Shown: positions 1-8,647 of the stretch, one piece after another
Numbering within the stretch: position 1 is the first letter of the stretch
Layout: every line of letters starts with the position of its first letter
DNA from: Pelomonas sp051857475
GTDB taxonomy: Bacteria; Pseudomonadota; Gammaproteobacteria; Burkholderiales; Burkholderiaceae_C
DNA: 64,000 nt
NCBI RefSeq assembly: GCF_051857475.1
Contig: NZ_JBPZGZ010000003.1
Location: 434,001-498,000 of the forward strand
Reading direction: 5' to 3'
Position numbers and translations under genes: made by a program
Notes under the pieces: generated by a model
Told to the model about the DNA's origin: nothing
The model's database searches: none
What the model saw: only the letters and a program-made list of their open reading frames with translations

Positions 1-197
1 CCATCATCACCGAGCAGGTCTTCCAGTGGCCCGGCATGGGCCTGCTCTTCATCCAGGCCGTGCAGTTCGCCGACATCCCTGTCATGGCGGCCTATCTCTG
101 CCTGATCTCGCTGATCTTCGTCGTCATCAACCTCGGCGTGGATTTGCTGTATTTCGCCGTCGACCCGCGCCTGCGTGTCGAAGGGAAGGCCCACTGA
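1..197 (+). CDS. peptide ABC transporter permease, DppB/OppB type (3' end only)
   Basis: Only the last 64 codons are in the window; the frame runs open from position 3 to TGA at 195-197. The residues ITEQVFQWPGMG and the end FAVDPRLR are typical of the C-terminus of the first permease (DppB/OppB/GsiC) of oligo/dipeptide importers. There it forms one half of the inner-membrane channel. It sits 2 bases upstream of the second permease, as expected for a BCDF-type operon. Which peptide or other solute it carries cannot be told from this fragment, and the binding protein gene is outside the window. Confidence 0.85.
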   Translation, partial: IITEQVFQWPGMGLLFIQAVQFADIPVMAAYLCLISLIFVVINLGVDLLYFAVDPRLRVEGKAH

Positions 198-199
198 CC

Positions 200-1144
200 A
201 TGGCCGTTGACGCCGATCCCAAACCCACCGCTTCGGCCTCGGCCCTGCGCGGTTTCTTCGACGGCGACGTCTGGTATTCCTTCCGGACTTCGCCGGTTGC
301 GATGCTGGCCGCCGCCATCGCGTTGACCTGTCTGGTCTGTGCGCTGCTCGCCGAATTCGTGGCACCCCACAACCCCTTTGATCTTGCGACGCTGGAGCTG
401 CTCGATTCGCTGAAGCCGCCGGCCTGGGTCGAAGGCGGCGAATCCAAGTACAGCCTCGGCACCGATGGTCAGGGCCGCGACATCCTGTCGGCCCTGATGT
501 ATGGCGCGCGCATCTCGCTGCTGGTGGGCATCGCCTCGGTGCTGCTGTCCATCCTGATCGGTGTCAGCCTCGGCCTGCTGGCCGGCTTCGTCGGCGGCCG
601 CATCGATGCCTTCATCATGCGCCTGTGCGATGTGATGCTGTCCTTCCCGTCCATCCTGGTCGCGCTGATGATCAGCGGCATCGGGCGCAGCCTGTTCCCG
701 CACGCGCCCGACATGCTGGCCTTCGTCGTGCTGGTGCTGGCCATCGCGCTGACGGGCTGGGTGCAATACGCCCGCACCGTGCGTGGCTCGACGCTGGTGG
801 AGCGCAACAAGGAATACGTTCAGGCGGCCCGCGTCATCGGCGTCGGCTCGCTGCGCATCATGCGTCGCCATGTGCTGCCCAATGTGCTGGGCCCCGTGCT
901 GGTGCTGGCCACCATCCAGATTGCCTCCGCCATCATCACCGAGGCGACCCTGTCCTTCCTCGGCGTCGGTGTACCGGCCACCAGCCCCTCCCTGGGCACG
1001 CTGATCCGCAACGGCAACGACTATCTGTTCTCGGGCGAGTGGTGGATCACCGCCTGGCCCAGCCTGACCCTGGTGCTGATCACCCTCAGCGTGAACCTGC
1101 TCGGCGACTGGCTGCGCGACGCCCTGAATCCCCGCCTGCGATGA
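200..1144 (+). CDS. peptide ABC transporter permease, DppC/OppC type
   Basis: A 314-residue inner-membrane permease. An N-terminal tail of about 30 residues precedes the first membrane segment (residues 33-54), followed by the family sequence LGTDGQGRDILSALMYGAR. Several further membrane segments follow. The cytoplasmic EAA loop, which docks on the ATPases, reads YVQAARVIGVGSLRIMRRH. The end NLLGDWLRDALNPRLR is characteristic of DppC/OppC. I chose ATG 200 because it follows the previous stop by 2 bases; upstream in-frame codons overlap the previous gene. The stop overlaps the next start (ATGA at 1141-1144), so translation is probably coupled. The substrate is not determinable. Confidence 0.92.
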   Translation: MAVDADPKPTASASALRGFFDGDVWYSFRTSPVAMLAAAIALTCLVCALLAEFVAPHNPFDLATLELLDSLKPPAWVEGGESKYSLGTDGQGRDILSALMYGARISLLVGIASVLLSILIGVSLGLLAGFVGGRIDAFIMRLCDVMLSFPSILVALMISGIGRSLFPHAPDMLAFVVLVLAIALTGWVQYARTVRGSTLVERNKEYVQAARVIGVGSLRIMRRHVLPNVLGPVLVLATIQIASAIITEATLSFLGVGVPATSPSLGTLIRNGNDYLFSGEWWITAWPSLTLVLITLSVNLLGDWLRDALNPRLR

Positions 1145-2121
1145 CTGCACCTCTGCTCGAAGTCAGCCACCTGCGGGTGGAGTTCCCGACCCGCCGCGGC
1201 ACGCTGCTGGCGCTGGATGACATCTCCTTTTCCATCGCGCCGGGCGAGATCCTCGGCGTCGTCGGCGAATCCGGTGCCGGCAAGTCGCTGACGGGTGCCG
1301 CCATCATCGGCCTGCTCGATCCGCCGGGGCGCATTGCTGCCGGCGAGATCAAGCTGTCCGGCCGGCGCATCGATAACCTGCCGTACGCGCAGATGCGCCG
1401 CATCCGCGGCAAGGAGATCGGCGCCGTCTTCCAGGACCCGCTGACCTCGCTGAACCCGCTCTACACCGTCGGCCACCAGCTGACCGAGACGATCACGACC
1501 CACCTCGACCTGACCGCATCGCAGGCGCGCGCCCGCGCTATCGAGCTGCTCGCATCGACAGGCATTCCGGCGCCCGAGGCGCGCGTCGACCACTTCCCGC
1601 ACCAGTTCTCGGGCGGCATGCGCCAGCGCGTCGTCATTGCGCTGGCCTTGGCTGCCAATCCCAAGCTCATCGTCGCCGACGAGCCGACCACGGCACTGGA
1701 CGTGTCCATCCAGGCGCAGATCATTGCGCTGCTGAAGAAGGTCTGTCGCGAGCAGGGCGCGGCTGTCATGCTGGTCACCCACGACATGGGCGTCATCGCC
1801 GAGACCTGCGACCGCGTCGCCGTGATGTACGCCGGCCGTGTCGCCGAGATCGGCCCGGTGGCCGACGTCATCCACCGCCCGGCCCATCCCTACACGGTCG
1901 GCCTGATGGGCTCCATCCCGGCCATGGACGAGGACCGCGAGCGCCTGCTGCAGATCGACGGCGCCATGCCTCGTCTGACCGCCATCCCGCCCGGTTGTGC
2001 CTTCAACCCGCGCTGTCCGCGTGTCTTCGACCGCTGCCGCAGCGAGCGGCCCGAGCTGGCCGAGGTCGGTGCCACGAGCGCCGCCTGCTGGCGCCCCGTC
2101 ACCGTGGAGGCTCCGCAATGA
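1141..2121 (+). CDS. peptide ABC transporter ATP-binding protein, DppD/OppD type
   Basis: A 326-residue ATPase that powers the adjacent permeases. It has Walker A (GESGAGKSLTG), Q-loop (VFQDPLTSLNPL), signature (FSGGMRQRV) and Walker B (LIVADEPTTALDVS). The C-terminal oligopeptide-transporter extension carries the cysteine-containing run CAFNPRCP, which in this family can bind an Fe-S cluster. The start at 1141 overlaps the upstream stop, and the stop overlaps the next start (ATGA at 2118-2121). Together with the following gene it forms the heterodimeric ATPase of a peptide or similar importer. Confidence 0.93.
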   Translation: MTAPLLEVSHLRVEFPTRRGTLLALDDISFSIAPGEILGVVGESGAGKSLTGAAIIGLLDPPGRIAAGEIKLSGRRIDNLPYAQMRRIRGKEIGAVFQDPLTSLNPLYTVGHQLTETITTHLDLTASQARARAIELLASTGIPAPEARVDHFPHQFSGGMRQRVVIALALAANPKLIVADEPTTALDVSIQAQIIALLKKVCREQGAAVMLVTHDMGVIAETCDRVAVMYAGRVAEIGPVADVIHRPAHPYTVGLMGSIPAMDEDRERLLQIDGAMPRLTAIPPGCAFNPRCPRVFDRCRSERPELAEVGATSAACWRPVTVEAPQ

Positions 2122-3113
2122 GCGCGCCCCTCGTCGAGGTCCAGGATCTCGCCAAGATCTTTGACGTCTCGCCGCCTTGGCTGAACCGCGTCGTCGAAGG
2201 CAAGCCCAAGGCCTTTGTGCATGCGGTGGACGGTGTGTCCTTCAGCATCGAACGCGGCAAGACGCTCGCCCTGGTCGGCGAAAGCGGCTGTGGCAAGAGC
2301 ACGGTCGCGCGCCTGCTCGTCGGCCTGTATGGCGCGACACGCGGCGCGGTGCGCTTCGACGGTGAAGACATTGCCAAGACGCTGGCCGGCTCCGGGGCGT
2401 CCAAGCTGCGCCGGCGCATGCAGATGATCTTCCAGGATCCCTATGCCTCGCTGAATCCGCGCTGGAAGGTGCTGGACATCGTCGCCGAGCCGCTGCGTGA
2501 GCATGGCCTGCTGCGCGACAACGCCGAGGCACGCGTACGTGTGGCCGAACTGCTCAGCTCGGTGGGTCTGAACCCGGCGGACGCCGAAAAGTTTCCGCAC
2601 CAGTTTTCCGGCGGCCAGCGCCAGCGCATCTCCATTGCGCGGGCGCTTGCGACCCAGCCCGAGTTCCTGGTCTGCGACGAGCCGACCTCGGCCCTGGACG
2701 TGTCGGTGCAGGCTCAGGTCCTCAACATCATGAAGGATCTGCAGCGCCAGCAGGGGCTGACCTATCTCTTCATCTCGCACAACCTGGCCGTCGTGCGTCA
2801 TGTGGCCGACCAGGTCGGCGTCATGTACCTCGGCCGTCTCGTCGAGGTGTCTGACAAGGTCGAGCTGTTTGCGCGCCCGCGCCATCCCTACACGCGCATG
2901 CTGCTGGACGCGATTCCCGACATCCACATGACGGGCCGCGCCCGCACGCCGGTGCAGGGCGAGGTGCCCAATCCGCTGAATCCGCCCAGCGGCTGCAGCT
3001 TCCATCCGCGCTGCCCGCTGGCCAATGTGCGCTGCAAGGCCGAGCGGCCGGCGCTGCTGGAGATCAAGGGCGTGCGCGTGGCCTGCCACGCGGTGGAAGA
3101 GGGTCGGGCTTAA
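2118..3113 (+). CDS. peptide ABC transporter ATP-binding protein, DppF/OppF type
   Basis: A 331-residue partner ATPase. Walker A GESGCGKSTVA, Q-loop IFQDPYASLNPR, signature FSGGQRQRISIARAL, Walker B FLVCDEPTSALDVS and the H-loop FISHNLAVV are all intact. The C-terminal extension again holds a cysteine motif (CSFHPRCPLANVRC). A short insert near residues 15-32 (SPPWLNRVVEGKPK) before the ATPase core is often seen in DppF-like proteins. It is the last gene of the operon; its TAA at 3111-3113 overlaps the stop of convergent lptM by 3 bases. No hairpin terminator is visible, so transcripts probably run into one another. Confidence 0.93.
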   Translation: MSAPLVEVQDLAKIFDVSPPWLNRVVEGKPKAFVHAVDGVSFSIERGKTLALVGESGCGKSTVARLLVGLYGATRGAVRFDGEDIAKTLAGSGASKLRRRMQMIFQDPYASLNPRWKVLDIVAEPLREHGLLRDNAEARVRVAELLSSVGLNPADAEKFPHQFSGGQRQRISIARALATQPEFLVCDEPTSALDVSVQAQVLNIMKDLQRQQGLTYLFISHNLAVVRHVADQVGVMYLGRLVEVSDKVELFARPRHPYTRMLLDAIPDIHMTGRARTPVQGEVPNPLNPPSGCSFHPRCPLANVRCKAERPALLEIKGVRVACHAVEEGRA

Positions 3114-3247
3114 CGCGACGGAGCGGATGCGGGCGCCGACGCGGCATCCGCCGGCTTGGGCAAGGTCAGCGGCCCTTTCTGCCCACAACCCATGAGGGCA
3201 ACAAGGGTGATCAGCAGGGCACCTAAACTGACGGCAGTCTTCTTCAT
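3110..3247 (-). CDS. lptM: LptM-type small lipoprotein
   Basis: A 45-residue frame starting MKKTAVSLGALLITLVALMG and continuing CGQKGPLTLPKP. The signal peptide ends in a lipobox (ALMGC), so the mature lipoprotein would be only 25 residues with Cys21 lipidated. GCGQKGPL is the signature of LptM (formerly YifL). That protein associates with LptDE in the outer membrane and aids LPS translocon maturation. It is divergent from cyaY with just 11 bases between start codons; neighbouring cyaY and lptM is a common arrangement. The expected lysA downstream is missing: the peptide transporter operon converges on it here. It is easily missed because it is so short. Confidence 0.9.
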   Translation of the reverse strand: MKKTAVSLGALLITLVALMGCGQKGPLTLPKPADAASAPASAPSR

Positions 3248-3258
3248 CCGCCCAGTTT

Positions 3259-3591
3259 ATGTCCCTGTCCGACGCCGATTACCACGCCAAGGCCTATGCC
3301 CTGCTCGCCAGTATCGAGGAGCAGATCGATGCCTGGCTCGAGGCCGATGTGGTGGACATCGACACGCACCGCACCGGCGGCCTGCTGGAGCTCAGCTTGC
3401 CGGGTGGCAGCAAGATCGTGCTGAACACCCAGCCGCCGCTGCAGGAGCTCTGGCTGGCGGCGCGCTCGGGCGGCTACCACTTCAAGTGGGACGGCTCGCA
3501 GTGGGTGGACCGCGAAGGTCAGGAGTTCCTGGCGCGCCTCTCCCGGTGCGCGAGCGAACAGTCCGGCCAGGCGCTGAAGTTCAGCGCCTGA
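3259..3591 (+). CDS. cyaY: frataxin-like iron-sulfur assembly protein CyaY
   Basis: A 110-residue cytosolic protein of usual CyaY length. The N-terminal helix is rich in Asp and Glu (LSDADYH, ASIEEQIDAWLEADVVDIDTH), the acidic ridge that binds iron and the cysteine desulfurase IscS. The sheet region includes the family run LNTQPPLQELWLAARSGGYHF. CyaY modulates IscS activity and supplies or senses iron during Fe-S cluster assembly. ATG 3259 has no good Shine-Dalgarno; its upstream 11 bases are all that separates it from lptM. Its stop lies 6 bases from the end of convergent mrcA. Confidence 0.95.
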   Translation: MSLSDADYHAKAYALLASIEEQIDAWLEADVVDIDTHRTGGLLELSLPGGSKIVLNTQPPLQELWLAARSGGYHFKWDGSQWVDREGQEFLARLSRCASEQSGQALKFSA

Positions 3592-3597
3592 CAGGCG

Positions 3598-5991
3598 TCA
3601 CCGCTTGAAGAGGTCCAGGATGGACTTCTTCTCGTCCTCGGTGGCCGCGCCCGGCACGGCCGTCGGTTCGTTGGACAGCTCGCGCACGCTGTTGCCGCTG
3701 GTGTATTCCTCGTAGAACCACTCGCCATTGACGTTGACGATGCCCTCCGGCGGCGTCATCTCGTCGACCGGCTTGCCTTTCAGCGCAAAGCCCATGTACT
3801 CGATCCAGACCGGCAGGCTCAAGCCGCCGCCGGTCTCGCGGTCGCCGAGCTTGCGCGGCTGGTCGTAGCCGATCCAGACGATGGCGACCAGGTCCTTCTG
3901 GTAGCCGGCGAACCAGGCGTCCATGGAGTCGTTGGTCGTGCCGGTCTTGCCGTAGATGTCGGGGCGCTTCAGCGTCGCCTGGGCGCGCGCCGCTGTGCCG
4001 CTGCGCGTGACCTCCTGCAGCAGGCTGCTCATCAGGAAGGCATTGCGCGGCTCGATGGCACGGGCGTCGTCGCCCAGCGTCGTCGGCAGGGCTTCGTAGA
4101 GCAGCCGTCCCTTGTTGTCGGTGATGCGATTGATGAGCTGCGGGCTGACGCGGTAGCCGCCGTTGGCGAACACCGCATAGCCCTGGGCCATCTGCATGGG
4201 CGTGACCGAGCCGGCGCCCAGGGCCATGGTCAGGTAGGCGGGATGCTTCTCCGCCTCGAAGCCGAAGCGGGTGATCCAGTCCTGCGCGTACTTCACGCCG
4301 ATGGAGTGCAGCACGCGGATGGAGACCATGTTCTTGGACTTGGCCAGGGCGGTACGCAGTGGCATCGGGCCTTCGAACTTGCCGTCGTAGTTCTTGGGCT
4401 CCCATGGCTGGCTGCCGGTCGTGCCGGCGTCGAAGAACAGCGGCGCGTCATTGACGATCGTGGCCGGCGTGAAACCCTTTTCCAGTGCCGCCGAGTAGAT
4501 GAAGGGCTTGAAGCTGGAACCCGGCTGGCGCCAGGCCTGGGTGACGTGGTTGAACTTGTTCTTGTTGTAGTCGAAGCCGCCCACCATGGCGTGCACCTGG
4601 CCGGTCTTGGGGTCCATGGACACGAAGGCGCCCTCGACCTCGGGCAGCTGGGTGATGGTCCACTCGTTGCCGTCCTTCTGCTTGACACCCTTGACGACGC
4701 GGATGACGGCGCCGCGGCGGATGCGCGTCTTGGGATTGCCCTTGTCCGACAGGCCGGAGGTGGCAGGCTTCAGGCCCTCGCCAAGGATGGTGATGGCGTC
4801 GCCACTCTGCAACACGGCCGTTACCTTCTTGGGGTCGGCGTCCAGCACGACGGCTGCCAGCAACTCGTCGTTGGCCGGGTGGTCGGCCAGGGCTTCGGCG
4901 ATGCGCGTGTCCAGGGCCTTGGCATCGCTGGGCAGGTCGGCATAGGCCTCGGGGCCGCGGTAGACCTGGCGCTTCTCGTAGTCCAGGATGCCGCGGCGCA
5001 GGGCGCGATAGGCGGTGTTCTGCTCGGCGCTGTTCAGCGTCAGATAGACGTTCAGGCCGCGCGAGTAGGCCTCGTCGCCGTACTGGTTGAAGATCAGCTG
5101 GCGCGCCGCCTCGGCGACGAACTCGGCATGCGACACCGACTCCTGCACCGGACGGATGCGCAGCTTCTCGGCCTTGGCCTCGTCGCGCTGCTCCTCGGTG
5201 ATGTAGCCCGTCTCGTACATCCGCTCGATGATGTATTGCTGGCGGATGGTGGCGCGCTTGGGGTTGTTGATGGGGTTGTAGGCCGACGGTGCCTTGGGCA
5301 GGCCGGCCAGCATGGCCGCCTCGGCGACGCTGAGCTTGTCGATGGGCTTGCCGAAATAGATCTCGCTGGCCGCCGCGAAGCCGTGCGCGCGGTGGCCCAG
5401 GAAGATCTGGTTCATATAGATCTCGAGGATCTTTTCCTTGGACAGGGCCGACTCGATCTTCAGCGCCAGCAGGATCTCGTAGATCTTGCGCGTGAAGGTC
5501 TTCTCCGTGCTCAGGTAGAAGTTGCGCGCCACCTGCATGGTGATGGTGGACGCGCCCTGGCTGCGCGATTCACCGACGTTGGCCAGGCCGGCACGGATGA
5601 CGCCCAGGTAGTCGACGCCGCCATGCTGATAGAAGCGCGAGTCCTCGATGGCCAGCACGGCCTCCTGCATGACCTTCGGGATCTCCTTGATCGGCAGGTA
5701 GCTGCGGCGCTCCTCGCCGAATTCGCCCAGCAGCACGCCGTCGCTGGACAGCACCCGCATGGGCAGCTTGGGCCGGTAGTCGGTCAGGCCGCTGATGTCG
5801 GGCAGGTTGGGATAGGCCAGGGCCAGACCCAGGCCCAGCAGCAGGGCGACCGCTACAAAGCCGCCCGCCAGCAGACCCAGACCCCACAAGGCCCAGCGGC
5901 CGAGACGGGGCCTCAGGCGGGCGAGGGGACTGGATGGGGGCGTGCCGGCGGACGAAGGACTGGGTGCAGCGGAGCGGGGCTTGTCATTCAT
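3598..5991 (-). CDS. mrcA: penicillin-binding protein 1A (bifunctional transglycosylase/transpeptidase)
   Basis: A 797-residue class A PBP that polymerises and cross-links peptidoglycan. One membrane anchor (residues about 33-60) is followed by a GT51 domain with the catalytic motif EDSRFYQHGG (Glu116). An OB-like insertion comes next. The transpeptidase domain holds SxxK in PGSSFKPF, a SKN triad and KTGTTN. It is divergent from pilM across 285 bases, and mrcA-pilM divergence is common in beta- and gammaproteobacteria. The start at 5991 is the only ATG close to the anchor. The C-terminus DLFKR ends 6 bases from cyaY. Confidence 0.95.
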   Translation of the reverse strand: MNDKPRSAAPSPSSAGTPPSSPLARLRPRLGRWALWGLGLLAGGFVAVALLLGLGLALAYPNLPDISGLTDYRPKLPMRVLSSDGVLLGEFGEERRSYLPIKEIPKVMQEAVLAIEDSRFYQHGGVDYLGVIRAGLANVGESRSQGASTITMQVARNFYLSTEKTFTRKIYEILLALKIESALSKEKILEIYMNQIFLGHRAHGFAAASEIYFGKPIDKLSVAEAAMLAGLPKAPSAYNPINNPKRATIRQQYIIERMYETGYITEEQRDEAKAEKLRIRPVQESVSHAEFVAEAARQLIFNQYGDEAYSRGLNVYLTLNSAEQNTAYRALRRGILDYEKRQVYRGPEAYADLPSDAKALDTRIAEALADHPANDELLAAVVLDADPKKVTAVLQSGDAITILGEGLKPATSGLSDKGNPKTRIRRGAVIRVVKGVKQKDGNEWTITQLPEVEGAFVSMDPKTGQVHAMVGGFDYNKNKFNHVTQAWRQPGSSFKPFIYSAALEKGFTPATIVNDAPLFFDAGTTGSQPWEPKNYDGKFEGPMPLRTALAKSKNMVSIRVLHSIGVKYAQDWITRFGFEAEKHPAYLTMALGAGSVTPMQMAQGYAVFANGGYRVSPQLINRITDNKGRLLYEALPTTLGDDARAIEPRNAFLMSSLLQEVTRSGTAARAQATLKRPDIYGKTGTTNDSMDAWFAGYQKDLVAIVWIGYDQPRKLGDRETGGGLSLPVWIEYMGFALKGKPVDEMTPPEGIVNVNGEWFYEEYTSGNSVRELSNEPTAVPGAATEDEKKSILDLFKR

Positions 5992-6208
5992 GAGCCGGCG
6001 GGGCGCGCCCGCGGGCGCGTTGGGAGGAGGCGGCGGATTATAGGAAGGGGCGGTGAAGCCTCCTTGTATACGCAGCGACGCCTCGGGCCGCGTGCCAAAC
6101 GACCGCTTCCCATGTGTTTTTCAGTAGCTTGCAAGTCAGTTGAATCGTGTATGTTTAGCAACGTGGCGTTACCAGCTGGCGCCGAATTTCCGTTCGGTGT
6201 CAACGGCT

Positions 6209-6237
6209 TTGCTGCTAGCATTCAAGTAACTTATTAA
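6209..6237 (+). promoter_or_regulatory. candidate sigma-70 promoter for pilMNOPQ
   Basis: TTGCTG at 6209-6214 and TATTAA at 6232-6237 are separated by 17 bases, about 40 bases upstream of the pilM ATG. Each hexamer matches four of six consensus bases. The 285-base gap 5992-6276 serves divergent mrcA and pilM and holds no gene. A clear Shine-Dalgarno (GGGGAACAAAGGG region) precedes pilM. The promoter is a prediction from sequence only. Confidence 0.35.
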
Positions 6238-6276
6238 TAGTCCGATACGTAACTCGCGTGTCGGGGAACAAAGGGC

Positions 6277-7356
6277 ATGGGAATACTTGACGCACTTTTG
6301 GGTCGCAAGCACCCCCCCCTGATTGGCCTGGATATCAGTTCGTCCAGTGTCAAGCTGGTGGAATTGAGCCAGACCAAGAACGGTGAATTCGTTCTGGAGC
6401 GTTTTGCCAGCGAGCCCTTTGAGAAGGGCTGGATCGCTGACGGCCAGATCGAGAAGTTCGACGAAGTGGCTGACGCCGTGCGTCGGGTCGTGGCGCGCAG
6501 CGGCAGCAAGACCCGCGACGCGGCATTGGCCATGCCGCAGTCGGCCGTCATCACCAAGAAGATCATGCTGCCCGCCGGGCTGCGCGAAGAAGAGCTCGAG
6601 TTGCAGGTCGAGGCCGAGGCCAACCAGTACATCCCGTTCTCTCTGGATGAGGTGAGCCTGGACTTCTGCGTCATCGGCCCCAGCCCCACGTCGGTGGGTG
6701 ACGTCGAGGTGCTGATCGCCGCGTCGCGCAAGGATCGCGTGCAGGACCGCCAGGGCCTGGCCGAGGCTGCGGGTCTCAAGCCCGTCGTGCTCGACATCGA
6801 GTCTCATGCGTCGCGCATGGCCATGGGCCGCCTCATCGCGGCTCTGCCCAATGAAGGCAAGGATGCCCTCGTGGCGCTGTTCGAGATCGGTGCCGACACC
6901 ACCAGCCTCAAGGTGCTGCGTGATGATGAGCTGCTCTACGACCGGGACCAGTCCTTTGGGGGATCCCAGCTGACACAGCTCATTTCACGCCAGTACGGTT
7001 TCTCGTTCGAAGAGGCCGAGCAGAAGAAGCTGGCCAACGAACTGCCCGAGGATTACGAGAGCAGCGTGCTCAACCCCTTCGTCGACAGCCTGTCCCAGGA
7101 AATCGGCCGGGCCCTGCAGTACTTCTTCACGAGCACGCCGCATCACAAGGTGCATTACGTGATGCTGGCTGGTGGCACGGCAACGCTGCCCGGGTTGAAG
7201 GAGCGTGTGACCGACCTAACGGGCTTTGCCTGCATGGTGGTCAATCCCTTCGAGAACATGGGCATGGGCCCGGCCGTGCGGGAGTCCAGGCTGCAGCGTG
7301 AAGCGCCGTCCTATCTGACCGCCTGTGGCCTCGCGATGCGGAGGTTCTTCCAGTGA
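6277..7356 (+). CDS. pilM: type IV pilus inner-membrane platform protein PilM
   Basis: A 359-residue cytoplasmic protein with the actin/FtsA-like ATPase fold: the phosphate-binding strand pair LIGLDISSSSVKLVELS near residues 14-30, and later MLAGGTATLPGLKERV near the C-terminus. PilM binds the N-terminal peptide of PilN and links the pilus motor to the periplasmic alignment complex PilNOP. It is the first gene of pilMNOPQ and overlaps pilN by 4 bases. It is divergent from mrcA. Confidence 0.96.
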   Translation: MGILDALLGRKHPPLIGLDISSSSVKLVELSQTKNGEFVLERFASEPFEKGWIADGQIEKFDEVADAVRRVVARSGSKTRDAALAMPQSAVITKKIMLPAGLREEELELQVEAEANQYIPFSLDEVSLDFCVIGPSPTSVGDVEVLIAASRKDRVQDRQGLAEAAGLKPVVLDIESHASRMAMGRLIAALPNEGKDALVALFEIGADTTSLKVLRDDELLYDRDQSFGGSQLTQLISRQYGFSFEEAEQKKLANELPEDYESSVLNPFVDSLSQEIGRALQYFFTSTPHHKVHYVMLAGGTATLPGLKERVTDLTGFACMVVNPFENMGMGPAVRESRLQREAPSYLTACGLAMRRFFQ

Positions 7357-7955
7357 TCTTGATCAACCTGCTGCCTTACCGCGAAGAGCGGCGCAAGCGG
7401 CGCAAGGCAGCCTTCTTTGCAGGCCTGGGGCTTGCCGCCCTGGTCGGGGGCGGGCTGGTGGTGGCCGCCTATCTGCTGCTGCAGTTCATGACTGCAGAGC
7501 AACAGTCGCACAACCAGTACATCCAGAACGAGATCTCGCGGCTCGAAGCCCAGATCAAGGACATCGCCGACCTGAAGGCCGAGATCGAGTCGCTCAAGGC
7601 CCGCCAGCGCGCCGTCGAAGACCTGCAGACCGATCGCAACACGCCGGTGCAGCTGCTCAACGAGCTGGCCCGGCTGGCGCCGGAAGGCATCTATCTGACG
7701 TCCATCCGCCAGGAGGCCAAGGTCGTCACCATCAGCGGCCTTGCCCAGACCAATGAGCGCGTGTCCGAGTTCCTGCGCAATGTGTCGCGCAGCTCCGAAT
7801 GGCTGGAGAAGCCCGATCTCATCGAAGTCAAGCTGGCTGCGGTCACGACCAACACGCGTGACCAGCGTCGCCTGCTTGAGTTCTCGATGAAGGTCTCGAT
7901 CAAGACCCCGCCGCGTGAGGCAGCGCAGGGTGCGTCCGCGCCGAAGAAGAGCTGA
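7353..7955 (+). CDS. pilN: type IV pilus alignment protein PilN
   Basis: A 200-residue protein. It begins with the PilM-binding peptide (INLLPYREERRKRRK), then one membrane segment (residues about 24-47), a coiled-coil stretch (SRLEAQIKDIADLKAEIESL) and a ferredoxin-like periplasmic domain. It dimerises with PilO. The start is GTG 7353, overlapping the pilM stop as GTGA; it is supported because the INLLPYR motif must sit at the N-terminus. The stop lies 5 bases before pilO. Confidence 0.95.
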   Translation: MILINLLPYREERRKRRKAAFFAGLGLAALVGGGLVVAAYLLLQFMTAEQQSHNQYIQNEISRLEAQIKDIADLKAEIESLKARQRAVEDLQTDRNTPVQLLNELARLAPEGIYLTSIRQEAKVVTISGLAQTNERVSEFLRNVSRSSEWLEKPDLIEVKLAAVTTNTRDQRRLLEFSMKVSIKTPPREAAQGASAPKKS

Positions 7956-7960
7956 TCGCC

Positions 7961-8647
7961 ATGGCCACCTCCACATCCAAATTCGACCTGAATGCCTGGT
8001 TCGCCGGCGTCGCGAGCCAGTTCCAGGGCCTCAATCCCAAGGAACCGGGCCAGTGGCCGCTGCTGCCCAAGCTTGCGGCTTCGCTGGTTGTCATGCTGGC
8101 TGTCGCCGGCGCTGGCTATGCCTTCCTGTTGGCCGACGTGCAGGCGGGTCTCGACGCCGAGCGCGATCGTGAGCCGCAACTGCGCCAGGACTATCACAAC
8201 AAGCTGGCCCAGGCCGTCAACCTGCCCGAACTGCGCAAACAGAAGAGCCAGGTCGAGGAGTACGTGACCCAGCTCGAGAAGCAGCTGCCCGGCAAGGCCG
8301 AGATCGACTCGCTGCTGTCCGACATCAGCAGCGCCGGTGTTGGCCGCGGTCTGCAGTTCGAGCTGTTCCGCCCCGGTCAGGTGCTGATCAAGGATTACTA
8401 CGCGGAATTGCCTATCTCCGTGAAGGTGTCCGGCCGTTATCACGACATCGGCGCCTTCGCCGCCGACGTGTCCAACCTGTCGCGCATCGTCACCTTGCAC
8501 AACCTCATCGTCCTCGCTCCTGGTGGCCCGCGTGATGCGAATGCCGCCCTCAGCATGGAGGCGACGGCGCGTACCTACCGGTATCTCGATGCCGCCGAGG
8601 TTGCCGAGCAGAAGAAGGCCGCGACCAAGGCGGGGGCCAAGAAATGA
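7961..8647 (+). CDS. pilO: type IV pilus alignment protein PilO
   Basis: A 228-residue bitopic inner-membrane protein. The cytoplasmic N-terminus includes NPKEPGQWPLLPK, then a membrane segment (residues about 38-58), a coiled coil with YHNKLAQAVNLPELRKQKSQ, and a periplasmic ferredoxin-like fold containing YYAELPISVKVSGRYHDIG. It pairs with PilN and contacts PilP. The Lys/Ala-rich C-terminus ends inside the pilP start (4-base overlap at 8644-8647). Confidence 0.95.
   Translation: MATSTSKFDLNAWFAGVASQFQGLNPKEPGQWPLLPKLAASLVVMLAVAGAGYAFLLADVQAGLDAERDREPQLRQDYHNKLAQAVNLPELRKQKSQVEEYVTQLEKQLPGKAEIDSLLSDISSAGVGRGLQFELFRPGQVLIKDYYAELPISVKVSGRYHDIGAFAADVSNLSRIVTLHNLIVLAPGGPRDANAALSMEATARTYRYLDAAEVAEQKKAATKAGAKK

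Noticed and set aside
4243..6237. A 664-codon plus-strand open frame opposite mrcA
   Set aside because: Low-complexity shadow of a gene with all PBP1a motifs; it also crosses the mrcA-pilM promoter region.
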